Of a stretch of DNA of 45,407 bases, positions 24,484 to 33,296 are shown piece after piece. The position numbers and the translations under genes are program-made. How positions within the stretch are numbered: position 1 is the stretch's first letter; each line of letters starts with the position of its first letter. This DNA is from a virus. The DNA lies in IMG/VR virus record IMGVR_UViG_3300049927_000076, positions 1 to 45,407 of that record. One strand, 5' to 3'. The notes below the pieces were generated by a model. That model did not search any database and was not told the origin of the DNA. It was given only the letters and a program-made list of their open reading frames with translations.

Positions 24484-24822
24484 TTAGATTTGTTTGTCAG
24501 ACGTGATGAAGGCGTCTAGGCCGAGCTGCTTGAGCTTCTTGATGATGGCCGGGAGCTTCTCGTTCATGCAGTCGAACTGGTGAAATTCTTTGAGGTCTTC
24601 GATGACTGACACAGGGATTGCGCACATGTGCAGCATGTCGCCTGAGGGTCGTCGGTAGCTGTCCATCTTGTCGCTCTTGAGCGCATCGATGAAGTTGTCT
24701 GGGATGTATTGGTGTCGCTTGATGATGAGGTCGTTGTTGCTGCGGTCCTGATCGAAATCGACTTGAGTGTCGAACATGGGCAGGGTGTCAAGCGTAGACT
24801 TGATCTTGGTCGGAGGTGGCAC
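24484..24822 (-). CDS. hypothetical protein, 112 aa, GTG start
   Basis: First gene after the capsid terminator, with a GTG start behind a weak ribosome binding site (AAGAAAG); no ATG or TTG is available in frame after the terminator. The protein is polar and helical (IPVSVIEDLKEFHQFDCMNEKLPAIIKKLKQLGLD). It is a likely virion or assembly protein by position only. Confidence 0.6.
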   Translation of the reverse strand: MPPPTKIKSTLDTLPMFDTQVDFDQDRSNNDLIIKRHQYIPDNFIDALKSDKMDSYRRPSGDMLHMCAIPVSVIEDLKEFHQFDCMNEKLPAIIKKLKQLGLDAFITSDKQI

Positions 24823-24853
24823 AGGTGCTTTCTTATGTGTTTCAAAACGCTAA

Positions 24854-24881
24854 AGAGGCCCCAGCATTACCCAGGGCCTCT
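24854..24881 (-). terminator. terminator downstream of the capsid gene
   Basis: AGAGGCCC (24854-24861) pairs with GGGCCTCT (24874-24881). Reading on the minus strand the stem is followed by TTTAGCGTTTT. It lies 34 bases after the capsid stop and before the next gene, so it probably reduces expression of adaptor and tail genes relative to capsid, as T7's Tphi does. Confidence 0.8.
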
Positions 24882-24914
24882 CGTGCGTAGTGTTTTGTAG
24901 AAAGTGTAGTTGTC

Positions 24915-25826
24915 TTAGAAGCCAGTCGTCGCGTTATCGATGATGAAGCCCGACGCCGCGAAGTTCTTATGCTTCAGGGACTGCTCGGAGATGATCATCT
25001 GCTTGGTCGCGTCGCCAGTCTTCGCCAGCGCTTCGCGGGTCCACGGACGCAGAATGGCCTTCGCCCACTGCTTGGGATCGTACACCAGCGTGTTCTTGAC
25101 GCGGATGAAGCGATTGATCTCAACCTTGACCTCACCAAACGGCGAGACGTAGAAGTTGACCACGTTGACGATGCCAGAGGTCTCGCCCACCTTCTCACCG
25201 GGAATGGTGCGATAGCGGCCTGCAGCCTGAGCGAACGAAGCGATGATCACCGAGTTAGACGGGGTGACCTGAACGCGCGTGGGCTCAGCGCCTGCAGTGA
25301 AGCAAGCCTGGAGGTTGGTCAGAAGCAGGGCTTCCGTGATGTTGGTCGCAGCGCCAGCGTAGGAGATGTTGCCAGCCGCAACCATCTGCTGAGCACCAGC
25401 GAACTGACGAGCAGTCGCGGAGTTGCCAGCAACGAGGGTCTGCGCAGTGCCAACCAAAGCGTTCTCAAGGTCACGCTTGACCTGGGAAGCCGACTTCTGC
25501 ATCTGGTACGCCATTTCTTTGGCGCGACCGTACACAGTCACGGTGTCAGCGGTGTCAGAGACGACCACTGCTTCGTTGAGAATTTGCGTCACGTTGTTGC
25601 GCATGACGGTTGGGGTGGCAGTGATGTACGTCGGATCAGCGCCTTCGACCTGAGCGTTGACGGCGACAGCGCGCAGGCTGTCCTCCTGCCACTGGAACAG
25701 TACGTTGTGCACCTTCTCGGTGCCAATGTTCGACTGGAAGGGCGTCTTCGTCGGGGTCAGGTTGACGATGATGTCAGAGATGTTCTCTTTGATACCGACC
25801 TGTTGAAACGTTTGATAAGTTGCGAT
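24915..25826 (-). CDS. major capsid protein, SU10/DUF5309 type, with non-canonical start
   Basis: Family hallmarks are clear: ENISDIIVNLTPTKTPFQS near the N-terminus, then VLFQWQEDSL and VQVTPSN in the body. It builds the icosahedral shell. In frame between the upstream stop (25859) and the GTG at 25712 there is no ATG, GTG or TTG. AAGAG (25839-25835), eight bases before ATC GCA ACT TAT, marks ATC at 25826 as the likely start (303 aa); relatives begin M-A-like at this place. The GTG would lose 38 conserved residues. Alternatives are a CTG at codon 32, or a sequence error changing ATG to ATC. Confidence 0.9.
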   Translation of the reverse strand: MATYQTFQQVGIKENISDIIVNLTPTKTPFQSNIGTEKVHNVLFQWQEDSLRAVAVNAQVEGADPTYITATPTVMRNNVTQILNEAVVVSDTADTVTVYGRAKEMAYQMQKSASQVKRDLENALVGTAQTLVAGNSATARQFAGAQQMVAAGNISYAGAATNITEALLLTNLQACFTAGAEPTRVQVTPSNSVIIASFAQAAGRYRTIPGEKVGETSGIVNVVNFYVSPFGEVKVEINRFIRVKNTLVYDPKQWAKAILRPWTREALAKTGDATKQMIISEQSLKHKNFAASGFIIDNATTGF

Positions 25827-25830
25827 TGTC

Positions 25831-26241
25831 TTAACTCTTAAGGTAGGAAAGGATACTCAGTATCTCTTCCAGTGAAGCATCTGATTTGATGCGATTGGCC
25901 CGGTTGCTGATGAAAGCAACATTGCCTTTGAGGTATCCTAGGGTCGGGTTTTTGCGGTCAAGCGAGGGTGAGTTACTAACGCCGCCGTCTTCTCCCCAAG
26001 ACATCTTTATGCCCAGCACTGGACACACGCTGTCTTCAGGGAAAATTCTGTGAAGAAATGGTACGTCTAAATCGAACGGAACACTGGCTTCTTCAGCGCG
26101 CTTCTTAGCGTTACGTAAGGCTTGGTCTATGCGCCGCCTGAAGACGGTTCTTGGGCTGTCCCACTGTGCATAGCCACGCTTGCACGTGCAGCGGTAGGTG
26201 TAGCCATCCTCACGAACGTCACCGCGTTTATTCTTTTGCAA
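25831..26241 (-). CDS. HNH homing endonuclease (copy a), upstream of capsid
   Basis: 136 residues from a TTG with no good ribosome binding site, nine bases after the scaffold stop and in the same frame. The motif set is CPVLGIKMSWG, then SPSLDRKNPTLGYLKGNVAFIS and NRANRIKSDAS, a phage HNH family. Its last codons (CTTAAGAGTTAA) overlap the ribosome binding site of the capsid gene. It is a paralogue of the copy at 27365-27757. Confidence 0.85.
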   Translation of the reverse strand: MQKNKRGDVREDGYTYRCTCKRGYAQWDSPRTVFRRRIDQALRNAKKRAEEASVPFDLDVPFLHRIFPEDSVCPVLGIKMSWGEDGGVSNSPSLDRKNPTLGYLKGNVAFISNRANRIKSDASLEEILSILSYLKS

Positions 26242-26250
26242 AAAGTACGC

Positions 26251-27354
26251 TTAGTCTTTGTCAGCCATGCCAGCTAAGAACGCGTTGACAGCATCATCCT
26301 CAGACCCAGAGCGCTTCAGGTTCGCGACTGCCTTGTTACGGTCGGTCGTGGATGCTGGAGCCTTGGAAGCCGATGATGACGAAGTTGTCTTCACAATCTT
26401 CTTGGGGGACTTGTTGGTCTTGACAGTAAGGACCTTGGAAGAGCCGCGCTTGAACTGCATGGCCATGTGCAAAATCTTGAATGCAACAGGGTCAACCATA
26501 GCGTTAACTGCGTTAGGTTCAGCGCCGAGCTCACGTGCGAACGAGCGAAGGTCGTCATAGACCTTATCGCTCCAGCCTTCGATGTGAAGCGGGTTAGGCT
26601 TGTCAGCGGTGCTGGGGGTGGAAAGTGTGGAAATGCACACCTTCGCCTGGGCAACCGTTTCAGCCTTCTGCTTGTCAGCGACGGCAGTCATAAGAGACCC
26701 AAGGTCCTTCTCGAAGAATGAAACATCATCCATTGCGGCTTTCGCTTCGTCGCGCAACGCAGAGGCTTCTTCAGCAGAAATGTTCGGGTTCTTGGATACA
26801 GCGAGCCAATCTATGGCGGCGTAGGGAGCAGCTTTGGCTTTGGCCTTCTCAAACATTACGTTGAGGGCAGCCACGTTCTTGGCTACACCTTCATCAGCAA
26901 TGCGTCTTTGGTCCGCGACTTCTTGCGATTTGCGGGTTAAGGAAGCTTCCTGACCGTAGAGACGCTTCAAGTCCTTGACAGTGACTTCGCGCTCTTCGTT
27001 ACCGACCTTGACCTTTACATAAGTGTCTTCGCTGTCAACGAACGACTTCTTTTTGCTCTTGTCTTCTTCGGCATCTTTATCGGTTGCCTCCGTCTCGTCG
27101 CTGTCAGCTTCGTCGTCTAGACTTTCGTCGGACTTCTCTTCCTCAGCGCCTTCGCTTTCGGCGTCATCTTCCTTGGTAGTGTCAGCGGCGCTCTCTTCGG
27201 ATGGCTTTTTCTTTTTGAGATCAGCGTCCTCACCGTCAGTATCTTCGATACCAAAGGATTTCAGAAATGCATCAGTTCCCTCGTCTTCTGAGAGAGCTGC
27301 AGTCGTATTGAAATCATAGTTCGTCGCGACGTCAGATGAACTGGTGGTCGTCAT
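26251..27354 (-). CDS. scaffold protein
   Basis: 367 residues from the ATG at 27354 (AAGGAT twelve bases upstream); a longer frame exists but has no such signal. The first 110 residues are extremely acidic (Asp/Glu/Ser-rich), then helical with high charge (EVTVKDLKRLYGQEASLTRKS), and the C-terminus is basic with Lys/Ser and a final acidic helix. This layout and the place before the capsid gene identify a scaffold that directs shell assembly and is later lost. The HNH gene b lies at its start. Confidence 0.85.
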   Translation of the reverse strand: MTTTSSSDVATNYDFNTTAALSEDEGTDAFLKSFGIEDTDGEDADLKKKKPSEESAADTTKEDDAESEGAEEEKSDESLDDEADSDETEATDKDAEEDKSKKKSFVDSEDTYVKVKVGNEEREVTVKDLKRLYGQEASLTRKSQEVADQRRIADEGVAKNVAALNVMFEKAKAKAAPYAAIDWLAVSKNPNISAEEASALRDEAKAAMDDVSFFEKDLGSLMTAVADKQKAETVAQAKVCISTLSTPSTADKPNPLHIEGWSDKVYDDLRSFARELGAEPNAVNAMVDPVAFKILHMAMQFKRGSSKVLTVKTNKSPKKIVKTTSSSSASKAPASTTDRNKAVANLKRSGSEDDAVNAFLAGMADKD

Positions 27355-27364
27355 GAGTAGTTCG

Positions 27365-27757
27365 TTATCCTTGGAGATATTTTGCCACGGCGAGGACTTC
27401 CTCATTGGTGGCGTTTGATTTTATTCTGTTAGCTTTGGTGCTGATGAACGCCACGTTGCCCAAGACGTATCCCCGCGATGGCATTTTGCGATCTAGAGCT
27501 GGCGTGTCGTCATTAACGCCCCTTCCCCAAACCATCTTTATCTTCAGAGCTGGGCACATCCCGTCTTCTGGGTAAACCTCTAGAAGATGTTCAATGTCTA
27601 AATTGAACGGCATGCTCTTCTCAAGTGAACGGGCTCTAGCCTGACAAAGCGTATGTGATACGCGGGACCTGTGATATGCTTCAGGTGACTGCCAAACTTC
27701 ACGGGTTTTACCGTTTCTGAGTTCGTACTTAAGAAACGTAAAACCGTCGGAACGCAC
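27365..27757 (-). CDS. HNH homing endonuclease (copy b), upstream of scaffold
   Basis: 130 residues with CPALKIKMVWG, TPALDRKMPSRGYVLGNVAFIS and KANRIKSNATNEEV, a paralogue of copy a. The first start is a GTG without spacing to GGGA; a CTG 15 bases earlier is in frame. Its stop (CAAGGATAA) contains the ribosome binding site of the scaffold gene. It separates the genes at 27784 and 27354, which were probably adjacent before insertion. Confidence 0.85.
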   Translation of the reverse strand: MRSDGFTFLKYELRNGKTREVWQSPEAYHRSRVSHTLCQARARSLEKSMPFNLDIEHLLEVYPEDGMCPALKIKMVWGRGVNDDTPALDRKMPSRGYVLGNVAFISTKANRIKSNATNEEVLAVAKYLQG

Positions 27758-27783
27758 TGTCCCTATTTTCAGATAGCGTAGTG

Positions 27784-28110
27784 TCAGTAATCGTTATCCT
27801 CTGCACGCGGAAAACCTTCGTCGTCGTAGAGCGGTTCGACGTAATAGTCCGTGGTGCCTTCTGGTGTTGGGGCTTTTTCGGCTTTGATGTTGGCTGCAGC
27901 AGCCGCGTTGAGCTTCATGAACTCAAGAAGTCCCCGCGCTCCCCAGAGGGTGGCGTAGAGTTGTTCTCGCTTCTTTGTCTCGTGAGGGTGTGTAGCCAGT
28001 ACGTCTGAGGCAATCGTCTGCTCGTATTGAGCGATGATCACCGTGAAGTCAGAGCTGGCCAGAAGAGCTTCGCAAAGCTCTCCCGTAACCAGTATTTCTT
28101 GATCAGTCAG
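27784..28110 (-). CDS. structural-module protein, 108 aa, probable CTG start
   Basis: Not recognised by family. The frame is open from CTG at 28110, with AAGGAC (28123-28118) seven bases upstream and the stop of the previous gene overlapping it (CTGACTGA). The N-terminal part it adds (LTDQEILVTGELCEALLA) is helical and continuous with the rest. A GTG at 28041 is possible but has no ribosome binding site and loses 23 residues. The region HETKKREQLYATLWGARGLLEF is helical; the end is acidic. It lies between the Pro-rich protein and the scaffold. Confidence 0.6.
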   Translation of the reverse strand: MTDQEILVTGELCEALLASSDFTVIIAQYEQTIASDVLATHPHETKKREQLYATLWGARGLLEFMKLNAAAAANIKAEKAPTPEGTTDYYVEPLYDDEGFPRAEDNDY

Positions 28111-28738
28111 AGGGTACGTCCTTGTTGTGGAAGTAGCTCATAAGCTTGTTGATAACGTCCGGGCCTGAAGCCTGGGCGCGGTCAGCATTCACAGGATCGA
28201 TGAGAGAGCCCGATACTGGGTCACGCATCATCGCTGAGTTACGCTGGAAGAAGCCCATCGGGTCCTGTGTCGGAACATCAGGTCGGGGCTGTGGAAGTGG
28301 GACTACAGACGCCACTGGCGTGGCAGGAGCCTGAGCAGCTGCAGGAGGACTTGAGACACCTTGAGGACCACCTGGAGGCATGGGCACTTGCGGAGCCACG
28401 GCCGCTGCAGAGAGTGCAGGAGGCGGAGCTGGCGGGGGAGTACTCATGTCCACAGGAGCGGGCGTGGGAGGCGTTGGAAGCATAGGAGCGGGGGCAGGAC
28501 CTTGCGGTCCAAACTGATCCCAGCCTCTCGCCACACGCCCCGCTGGAGTGCGGTTCTGAGCTCGTGCGGCTGCGTAAGCGCTCTGAAGAGCGTCTACGTT
28601 AGCCACAGAGTTGTCAGGACGGCCGTCAGACATAGTGGCCATGCCCATAGGGCTTGCTTTGCCTGTGACGAACCCAAGAGCCTTGAGAGCTCCTGGGCCG
28701 AACCTTTGGATCATTGATGCCAGTTCTTCTTGTGTCAT
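28103..28738 (-). CDS. Pro/Ala-rich structural-module protein, 211 aa
   Basis: An ATG start two bases after the portal stop. A short helical N-terminus (EELASMIQRFGPGALKALGF) is followed by a long low-complexity Pro/Ala region (about 80-150) and a helical C-terminus. Such flexible proteins next to the portal in SU10-type phages are poorly known; it may connect portal and capsid interior. Function not assigned. Confidence 0.65.
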   Translation of the reverse strand: MTQEELASMIQRFGPGALKALGFVTGKASPMGMATMSDGRPDNSVANVDALQSAYAAARAQNRTPAGRVARGWDQFGPQGPAPAPMLPTPPTPAPVDMSTPPPAPPPALSAAAVAPQVPMPPGGPQGVSSPPAAAQAPATPVASVVPLPQPRPDVPTQDPMGFFQRNSAMMRDPVSGSLIDPVNADRAQASGPDVINKLMSYFHNKDVPSD

Positions 28739-28740
28739 CT

Positions 28741-30774
28741 TTAGTTCCTAGGTGCTACGATTGCCTTCTCGGCTGCAGGAGGTGCCTTCTCAAGCATCAC
28801 CATTTCGCGCTGACCGATGTCGATCTTCGCTGCAGTCTCAAGGTCGTGTCTGTCGTTGGTGCGGTCGTGATCCATTGACGTGAGCTTAAGCTTCGCCTTG
28901 TCGACGTTAATACGTTCGCTATCGATTGCGAGGAGCTTCTGGTTCTTGTCAGTGGCTGCCTGTCCCTGTTGTAGGGCTGCAGTAGCGAGCTTGTCCTTGA
29001 TGTCCAGCTCACGCGTCTTGAACGGGTCAGGAGGAGGAGGCTGTGTCTGAGACGGCTGTGTTAGGTACAGGTCTGCACGAGGCAGACGAGCGGCCTTCAT
29101 GCCGTCCATGATCATTGCGTACTTGTTCTGGAGCGTGAAGATTTGGGAGAGACCTGGGTCCTTAGCCATCTTCTCGTAGGTGCCCTCAATAGTCGCCGCG
29201 AGCTTGTCCTTCTCACCGTATCCGAGGTGGAGAGACACGGAGCACGTCTTGCGCTCTGCCCAGCTCTGGGGATCGACTTGGAGAGGTTGCCCAGCAACAT
29301 CGATCACACGTTTCTTGTCGTGGATGATACCTAGACGCACAATCTCAATCATGAGAGGCACGAAGAAGCCGAATGCGAAGTTACGAGCGGCAATCTTGGC
29401 TCGCTGTCCTGAGGCCTTCATCATGTTGTCAATGAGGGCTGAGGAGTTCTGGGTGCTGATAGCGTCCTTGTTCATGCCCGTAGATAGAGCGGACTGCCCA
29501 GTGGACTTCTCGTTGTTCTCAGTCAGCATCTGCAGGACGTTGAGAACGTAGGGGTTCAGCTGGCTCTGGGGTAGAGCTGTAACGCTGTCAGGACGACGAA
29601 CGTTTACGAGTCCTCCCATGCGGTTCTCAAGCATCTCGCGGGGGTTCATAAGACCACCATTGACAACCTGCCACCTTGGATTGGTAGCGATTGCTGTGTG
29701 GTCGAGCACCGCACGCGTCAGCACGGTGCGTGCGTTCTGCGTAGGGATGATGCGAGCAGCGAAGCTGTTGCCGTAGAACAGATGAGGAATAGGAAGAGGG
29801 CAGTAGGTTACGAACGGGGCCTTGTCGATTTCCTCAGGCTCTTCGAGCATGGTGTCGCCGACGTGACAAATCTTGTAGAGGCGCACACCCTTCTTGCTAT
29901 CAATCTGCATGCGGACGTAGCTCTCGTAGAAGAGCACGACTTGCATCTCGTCTTGGATAGCGTCGTCAGTAGCCTGCTGGCTCTCAACTGGGTTGTTGCG
30001 CGCGAGGGCCTCTAGAGACCAATCGATTTCTGCTGGGCTGGCTGAAGAGAGACCCGTGACGATGGATTTCTTGTAGCCCATATCAATTAGCTCAGCTCTT
30101 GTCTTGGTCGTTCGGTGGCCACAGTAGGAGGCCTTCGCGATGCTGACTGACCTGGGAGCAATGATGAACTCTTCAGGAGCGACGTTGTCGATACAGGTGT
30201 GAGACACATCCTTCTTGCGTGTCAGCGAACCTGCGTACGTGTCTGTATCAGGGTCATGCGTGCCGTCGAACTCGTCCACCTCAGAATGCGATGCTATAGC
30301 ATGCGCGTGATCATAAGGTAGACCGTCAAAGCTCTCATCAGTGTAGGAATATTTAGTTTCCCAGTATACCTTGGCGACGCCAACACGAGCATTAAGGCCA
30401 TCGTGTATGATGCCACCGAAGATTTCATGACCCGGGTTCTCCCTGAACATAACATACGACGCATATTTCGTCGCATTGGCACAGTCCTCAGCGTCCATGT
30501 CCTGGTCGGGATCAAAAGAGGCGATATCATCGCCACCAGAGAATGTCTCAAGTAAAGTTGACTTCAGTGTCTCTACGCTATCGTAGACATCCATTGAGAT
30601 GTAAGAGGATGACCCATCGCTCGTTCGCTTCGGATAGTTGCCATTGTAGTAGTTTAGAACTCGCTCCCTTTCTTGTGAGAGCTTGCTATCGTACCACCCG
30701 ACACTATCCTTCGCTTTGGCAAGAACGCGCGACATGATCTCGCTGTCTTCGAGGACAGTCGGCTTCTTCGCCAT
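28741..30774 (-). CDS. portal protein
   Basis: 677 residues. It opens with a helical region ending VLNYYNGNYPKRTSDGSS and has VYDSVETLKSTLLETFSG, GVAKVYWE and the long helical C-terminal barrel with KSTGQSALSTG and NMMKASGQRAKIAAR. It forms the dodecameric DNA channel at one vertex and binds the terminase. Length and order (terL, portal, scaffold, capsid) fit SU10/phiEco32-type phages. The ATG at 30774 abuts the HNH gene stop (TAA ATG), with AGGA from that gene's last codons as ribosome binding site. Confidence 0.9.
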   Translation of the reverse strand: MAKKPTVLEDSEIMSRVLAKAKDSVGWYDSKLSQERERVLNYYNGNYPKRTSDGSSSYISMDVYDSVETLKSTLLETFSGGDDIASFDPDQDMDAEDCANATKYASYVMFRENPGHEIFGGIIHDGLNARVGVAKVYWETKYSYTDESFDGLPYDHAHAIASHSEVDEFDGTHDPDTDTYAGSLTRKKDVSHTCIDNVAPEEFIIAPRSVSIAKASYCGHRTTKTRAELIDMGYKKSIVTGLSSASPAEIDWSLEALARNNPVESQQATDDAIQDEMQVVLFYESYVRMQIDSKKGVRLYKICHVGDTMLEEPEEIDKAPFVTYCPLPIPHLFYGNSFAARIIPTQNARTVLTRAVLDHTAIATNPRWQVVNGGLMNPREMLENRMGGLVNVRRPDSVTALPQSQLNPYVLNVLQMLTENNEKSTGQSALSTGMNKDAISTQNSSALIDNMMKASGQRAKIAARNFAFGFFVPLMIEIVRLGIIHDKKRVIDVAGQPLQVDPQSWAERKTCSVSLHLGYGEKDKLAATIEGTYEKMAKDPGLSQIFTLQNKYAMIMDGMKAARLPRADLYLTQPSQTQPPPPDPFKTRELDIKDKLATAALQQGQAATDKNQKLLAIDSERINVDKAKLKLTSMDHDRTNDRHDLETAAKIDIGQREMVMLEKAPPAAEKAIVAPRN

Positions 30775-31176
30775 TTATTTTCCTAAATATGTGATTGCAG
30801 CAGCTAGCGTTGCGGGGTTTTCTTTGGCGTGTCCAAGAAGGACGTTGCAGTTGTGGCAGAGCACTCCACGTACAGTGCCGGTGTCATGACAGTGATCAAT
30901 TACCCAGCCGCGAGCTGTCGGTGTGTACGTCTTACAGATAGCGCAAGCGCTTCCTTGAGAGACTAAGAGCTCGTCTCGCTCTTCAGCTGTTATGCCGTAT
31001 TGCCTCTTAAGACGGTTTTCTTCTGTCTTAGCTTTAACGTGGTCCCGGTTAGCTCGGTACCACTCTGCGGACTTCGCCTGTTGTGAAGCTTTGTTAGCCT
31101 CGTAATATCTGCGTCTGCCTTCAGGTGTTCTAGATGGACTATACTGTTTAGATGGCTTTGACGTAGTGCTCGTCAC
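30775..31176 (-). CDS. endonuclease VII-like HNH, likely homing (copy c), upstream of portal
   Basis: 133 residues; a GTG start inside the terL end in another frame. The recombination endonuclease VII pattern is complete: CAICKTYTP, VIDHCHDTGTVRGVLCHNCN and LLGHAKENPATLAAAITYLG. Its final codons (TTAGGAAAATAA) sit directly on the portal start. It separates terL and portal, normally neighbours, and looks like a mobile insert. It belongs to the same family as the gene at 41226. Confidence 0.85.
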   Translation of the reverse strand: MTSTTSKPSKQYSPSRTPEGRRRYYEANKASQQAKSAEWYRANRDHVKAKTEENRLKRQYGITAEERDELLVSQGSACAICKTYTPTARGWVIDHCHDTGTVRGVLCHNCNVLLGHAKENPATLAAAITYLGK

Positions 31177-32788
31177 TAAACTTCACTGGTGTAAATTTTC
31201 CTTCATGCACATATAGTGCGAGTGCCAGAGCTATCACGGTGTCATCATGTGAGCCTTCTTCGGCTTGCATCTTTCCGCTCTCTGTAACTACGAACGCCAG
31301 CATCTCTTCTAGAGTTTGCTTGTCGTAAACTTCGCAGTCGCCGCTCTTGTATTGTGAACGGAGCTTGTCAATGATGAGTGGTTTGGTGGCCTCAGAAGTG
31401 AAGAAGCCGAGTTTTATAGTATCAACACCGTTATCTAACGTGCCTTCTACAACATCAGTGTAGAGGGCTGGGTAAAGTAGATCTCTCAACGTAATACACG
31501 TTACGAGGCCATGGTTGTTACGTTCAGGCGCGATTAGCGCTGTGTGGTAGTGATAGCCGAGGGTAGCGAGGACCTTGCCGAAGTAGTCAGGGTGTACGAC
31601 ACCACGCCATGTTGCGACTTGCCGTTGCTGACTATCGAGCACCTGAGCAACGCTAGGGTCTCCCCCGCGAACGCCCATGCCTACGTCAGCTCCTATAACG
31701 TACGTTTCTTTGTGGTCACGTTCGATGTACTCTGTGAGCTCACCGCGAGAGTTCTCAACGATGCTTCCGATATTATCCGTGATATTGTCGATAGAGAACT
31801 TCTTGTACTCAACAGGTTCAGCTTTTATCTTATGCAGCTGCGCGTGAATGAGCTTGGGCTCAAACACGGGTCGGCCTGTCGAGATGAAGGCTTCGTCGGG
31901 TGTTGCAGGGTATTCCTGCTGGAAGAGTTCAAGGCTGCTGTTGGCAATCTTGCGGCGACGCCAGAGTAGCTGCTCGTTGCTATTGAGGCCTTCGGCTCCG
32001 AATAGCTTAATGAGCTCGTGCTCTTCTGGTGTTCGTTCGAAGTCGTCTGGAACGTCCTTTGAGGGCACTCTGTATTCGTCGCTTTCAAACCATGCGGAGA
32101 AGAACGGTATGTAGCCTGTAGAGCCATCTGTCGCGCCAACCCAGGCTTCGCGGAACTTGCCCACCATGCCTTGCGCTGTGCTCTCAATGAACACTGCAGT
32201 GCCCTCTACGTCTGGGACGGCTTGGATGAGACCGTTGAAGTTGGTCTTAGCGAAACCCGGAGGCCAGAAGGCCACTTCGGATAGGTGAGCGACCTGAAGC
32301 GTGTCACCGCGAGCAACGCCGCGTCCGCCAGCTGTGGCGATACGAAGCGCACTATCGAGCACGTCAAAGGTCAGTTCGTTCTTGGAATTATATTTGCTGT
32401 GGGGCTTGACGACCGTGGGTGCGTTGTCGTGCACGCGCTTATACATGTCCCACAGCGTTGCGGTGCTGTCGGCTTCATGGGCCATCACGAGGCCCTTTTG
32501 AGCCTTGCGTTGTGACACCCACCAGTACTGCCACGCGGTGATTACTGTAGAGAGGCCCTGCTGTCTGGCCTTGAGTACGACCATGCGCACGTAGCCCTTC
32601 GTAGCCATCTGATCGATGATGGACTTAGCGAAGCGCCGCTGCACGCGGTTGAACACCAGGGGTACAATTGTGCCCTTCTTGGTTCTGATCTTGACGCAAT
32701 GTTTTGCGTAGTACTCAAAGTCGTCGAGAAGCTTTTTACGGGTTGCTTTTAGCTTCTCTCGTGCAGCTTCACTCTGTTCCGGTGTCAT
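31148..32788 (-). CDS. terminase large subunit
   Basis: 546 residues from the ATG at 32788, overlapping the small subunit gene. The ATPase half has the Walker A-like LKARQQGLST (72-81) and the Walker B-like HLSEVAFW; the nuclease half has GADVGMG and HDDTVIALALAL with metal-binding Asp residues. The motor pumps DNA into the head and cuts it. It is followed by an overlapping HNH gene. Confidence 0.95.
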   Translation of the reverse strand: MTPEQSEAAREKLKATRKKLLDDFEYYAKHCVKIRTKKGTIVPLVFNRVQRRFAKSIIDQMATKGYVRMVVLKARQQGLSTVITAWQYWWVSQRKAQKGLVMAHEADSTATLWDMYKRVHDNAPTVVKPHSKYNSKNELTFDVLDSALRIATAGGRGVARGDTLQVAHLSEVAFWPPGFAKTNFNGLIQAVPDVEGTAVFIESTAQGMVGKFREAWVGATDGSTGYIPFFSAWFESDEYRVPSKDVPDDFERTPEEHELIKLFGAEGLNSNEQLLWRRRKIANSSLELFQQEYPATPDEAFISTGRPVFEPKLIHAQLHKIKAEPVEYKKFSIDNITDNIGSIVENSRGELTEYIERDHKETYVIGADVGMGVRGGDPSVAQVLDSQQRQVATWRGVVHPDYFGKVLATLGYHYHTALIAPERNNHGLVTCITLRDLLYPALYTDVVEGTLDNGVDTIKLGFFTSEATKPLIIDKLRSQYKSGDCEVYDKQTLEEMLAFVVTESGKMQAEEGSHDDTVIALALALYVHEGKFTPVKFSDEHYVKAI

Positions 32789-33296
32789 CGTCGGCGATTT
32801 CAGCCAACCACTGCTCAGAGTTGTTGATGTGGACGAGCGACTTTGATGCAGGCTTCGAGCGTGTCCACTCAAGGACCGTACGCAGAGCTGCTAGCTTCCC
32901 TTGCTTCTCACCTGGGCCTAGGGCCAGCTTGGTGACTTCGTGGAGAGCGGCGATACCCTTAGCTTCGTCACTATCGGGAACGACTACTTCTGGCAGATGT
33001 CCTTCGTCCTGCATCTTCTTAATGAACCTGTCTGCCTTGCGGCTTGCTTCAGCCCACAAAGGAGCCACTGAGGCGCGCGTGTGCCCGTGAGGGATGCCGC
33101 TGCGCGAGAATTTGTCTGGATTAGCTTTGCGTTCGGCACGGTGCTCAACTGAGCCGGCCTTGATTGACGCAATCATGCGCGCTCTGCCCTCTGGTGTTGC
33201 CCAGATGGCCTTAAGAGCTGCAGCGTTAGTCCGTAGTTTGCGAGGTCGACCCCGACGAGCTTTGTTAGGCCTGTCGGGGTCAAGTTTCTTGGTCAT
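32769..33296 (-). CDS. terminase small subunit (probable)
   Basis: 175 residues, with a very basic N-terminus (KKLDPDRPNKARRGRPRKLR), helical middle and acidic end. It overlaps the large subunit by 20 bases in the usual S-L order. Small terminases bind the packaging site and control the motor. No helix-turn-helix is obvious, so the call rests on position and size. Confidence 0.7.
   Translation of the reverse strand: MTKKLDPDRPNKARRGRPRKLRTNAAALKAIWATPEGRARMIASIKAGSVEHRAERKANPDKFSRSGIPHGHTRASVAPLWAEASRKADRFIKKMQDEGHLPEVVVPDSDEAKGIAALHEVTKLALGPGEKQGKLAALRTVLEWTRSKPASKSLVHINNSEQWLAEIADDDTGTE

Noticed and set aside
24969-25841. Plus-strand frame of 290 codons opposite the capsid gene
   Set aside because: Mirror of the strongly conserved capsid reading frame; Arg/Val/Leu-rich product with no family features.
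25713-26260. Group I intron in the capsid gene carrying the HNH frame
   Set aside because: Only nine bases separate the scaffold stop from the HNH frame, so there is no room for a first capsid exon plus intron ends.
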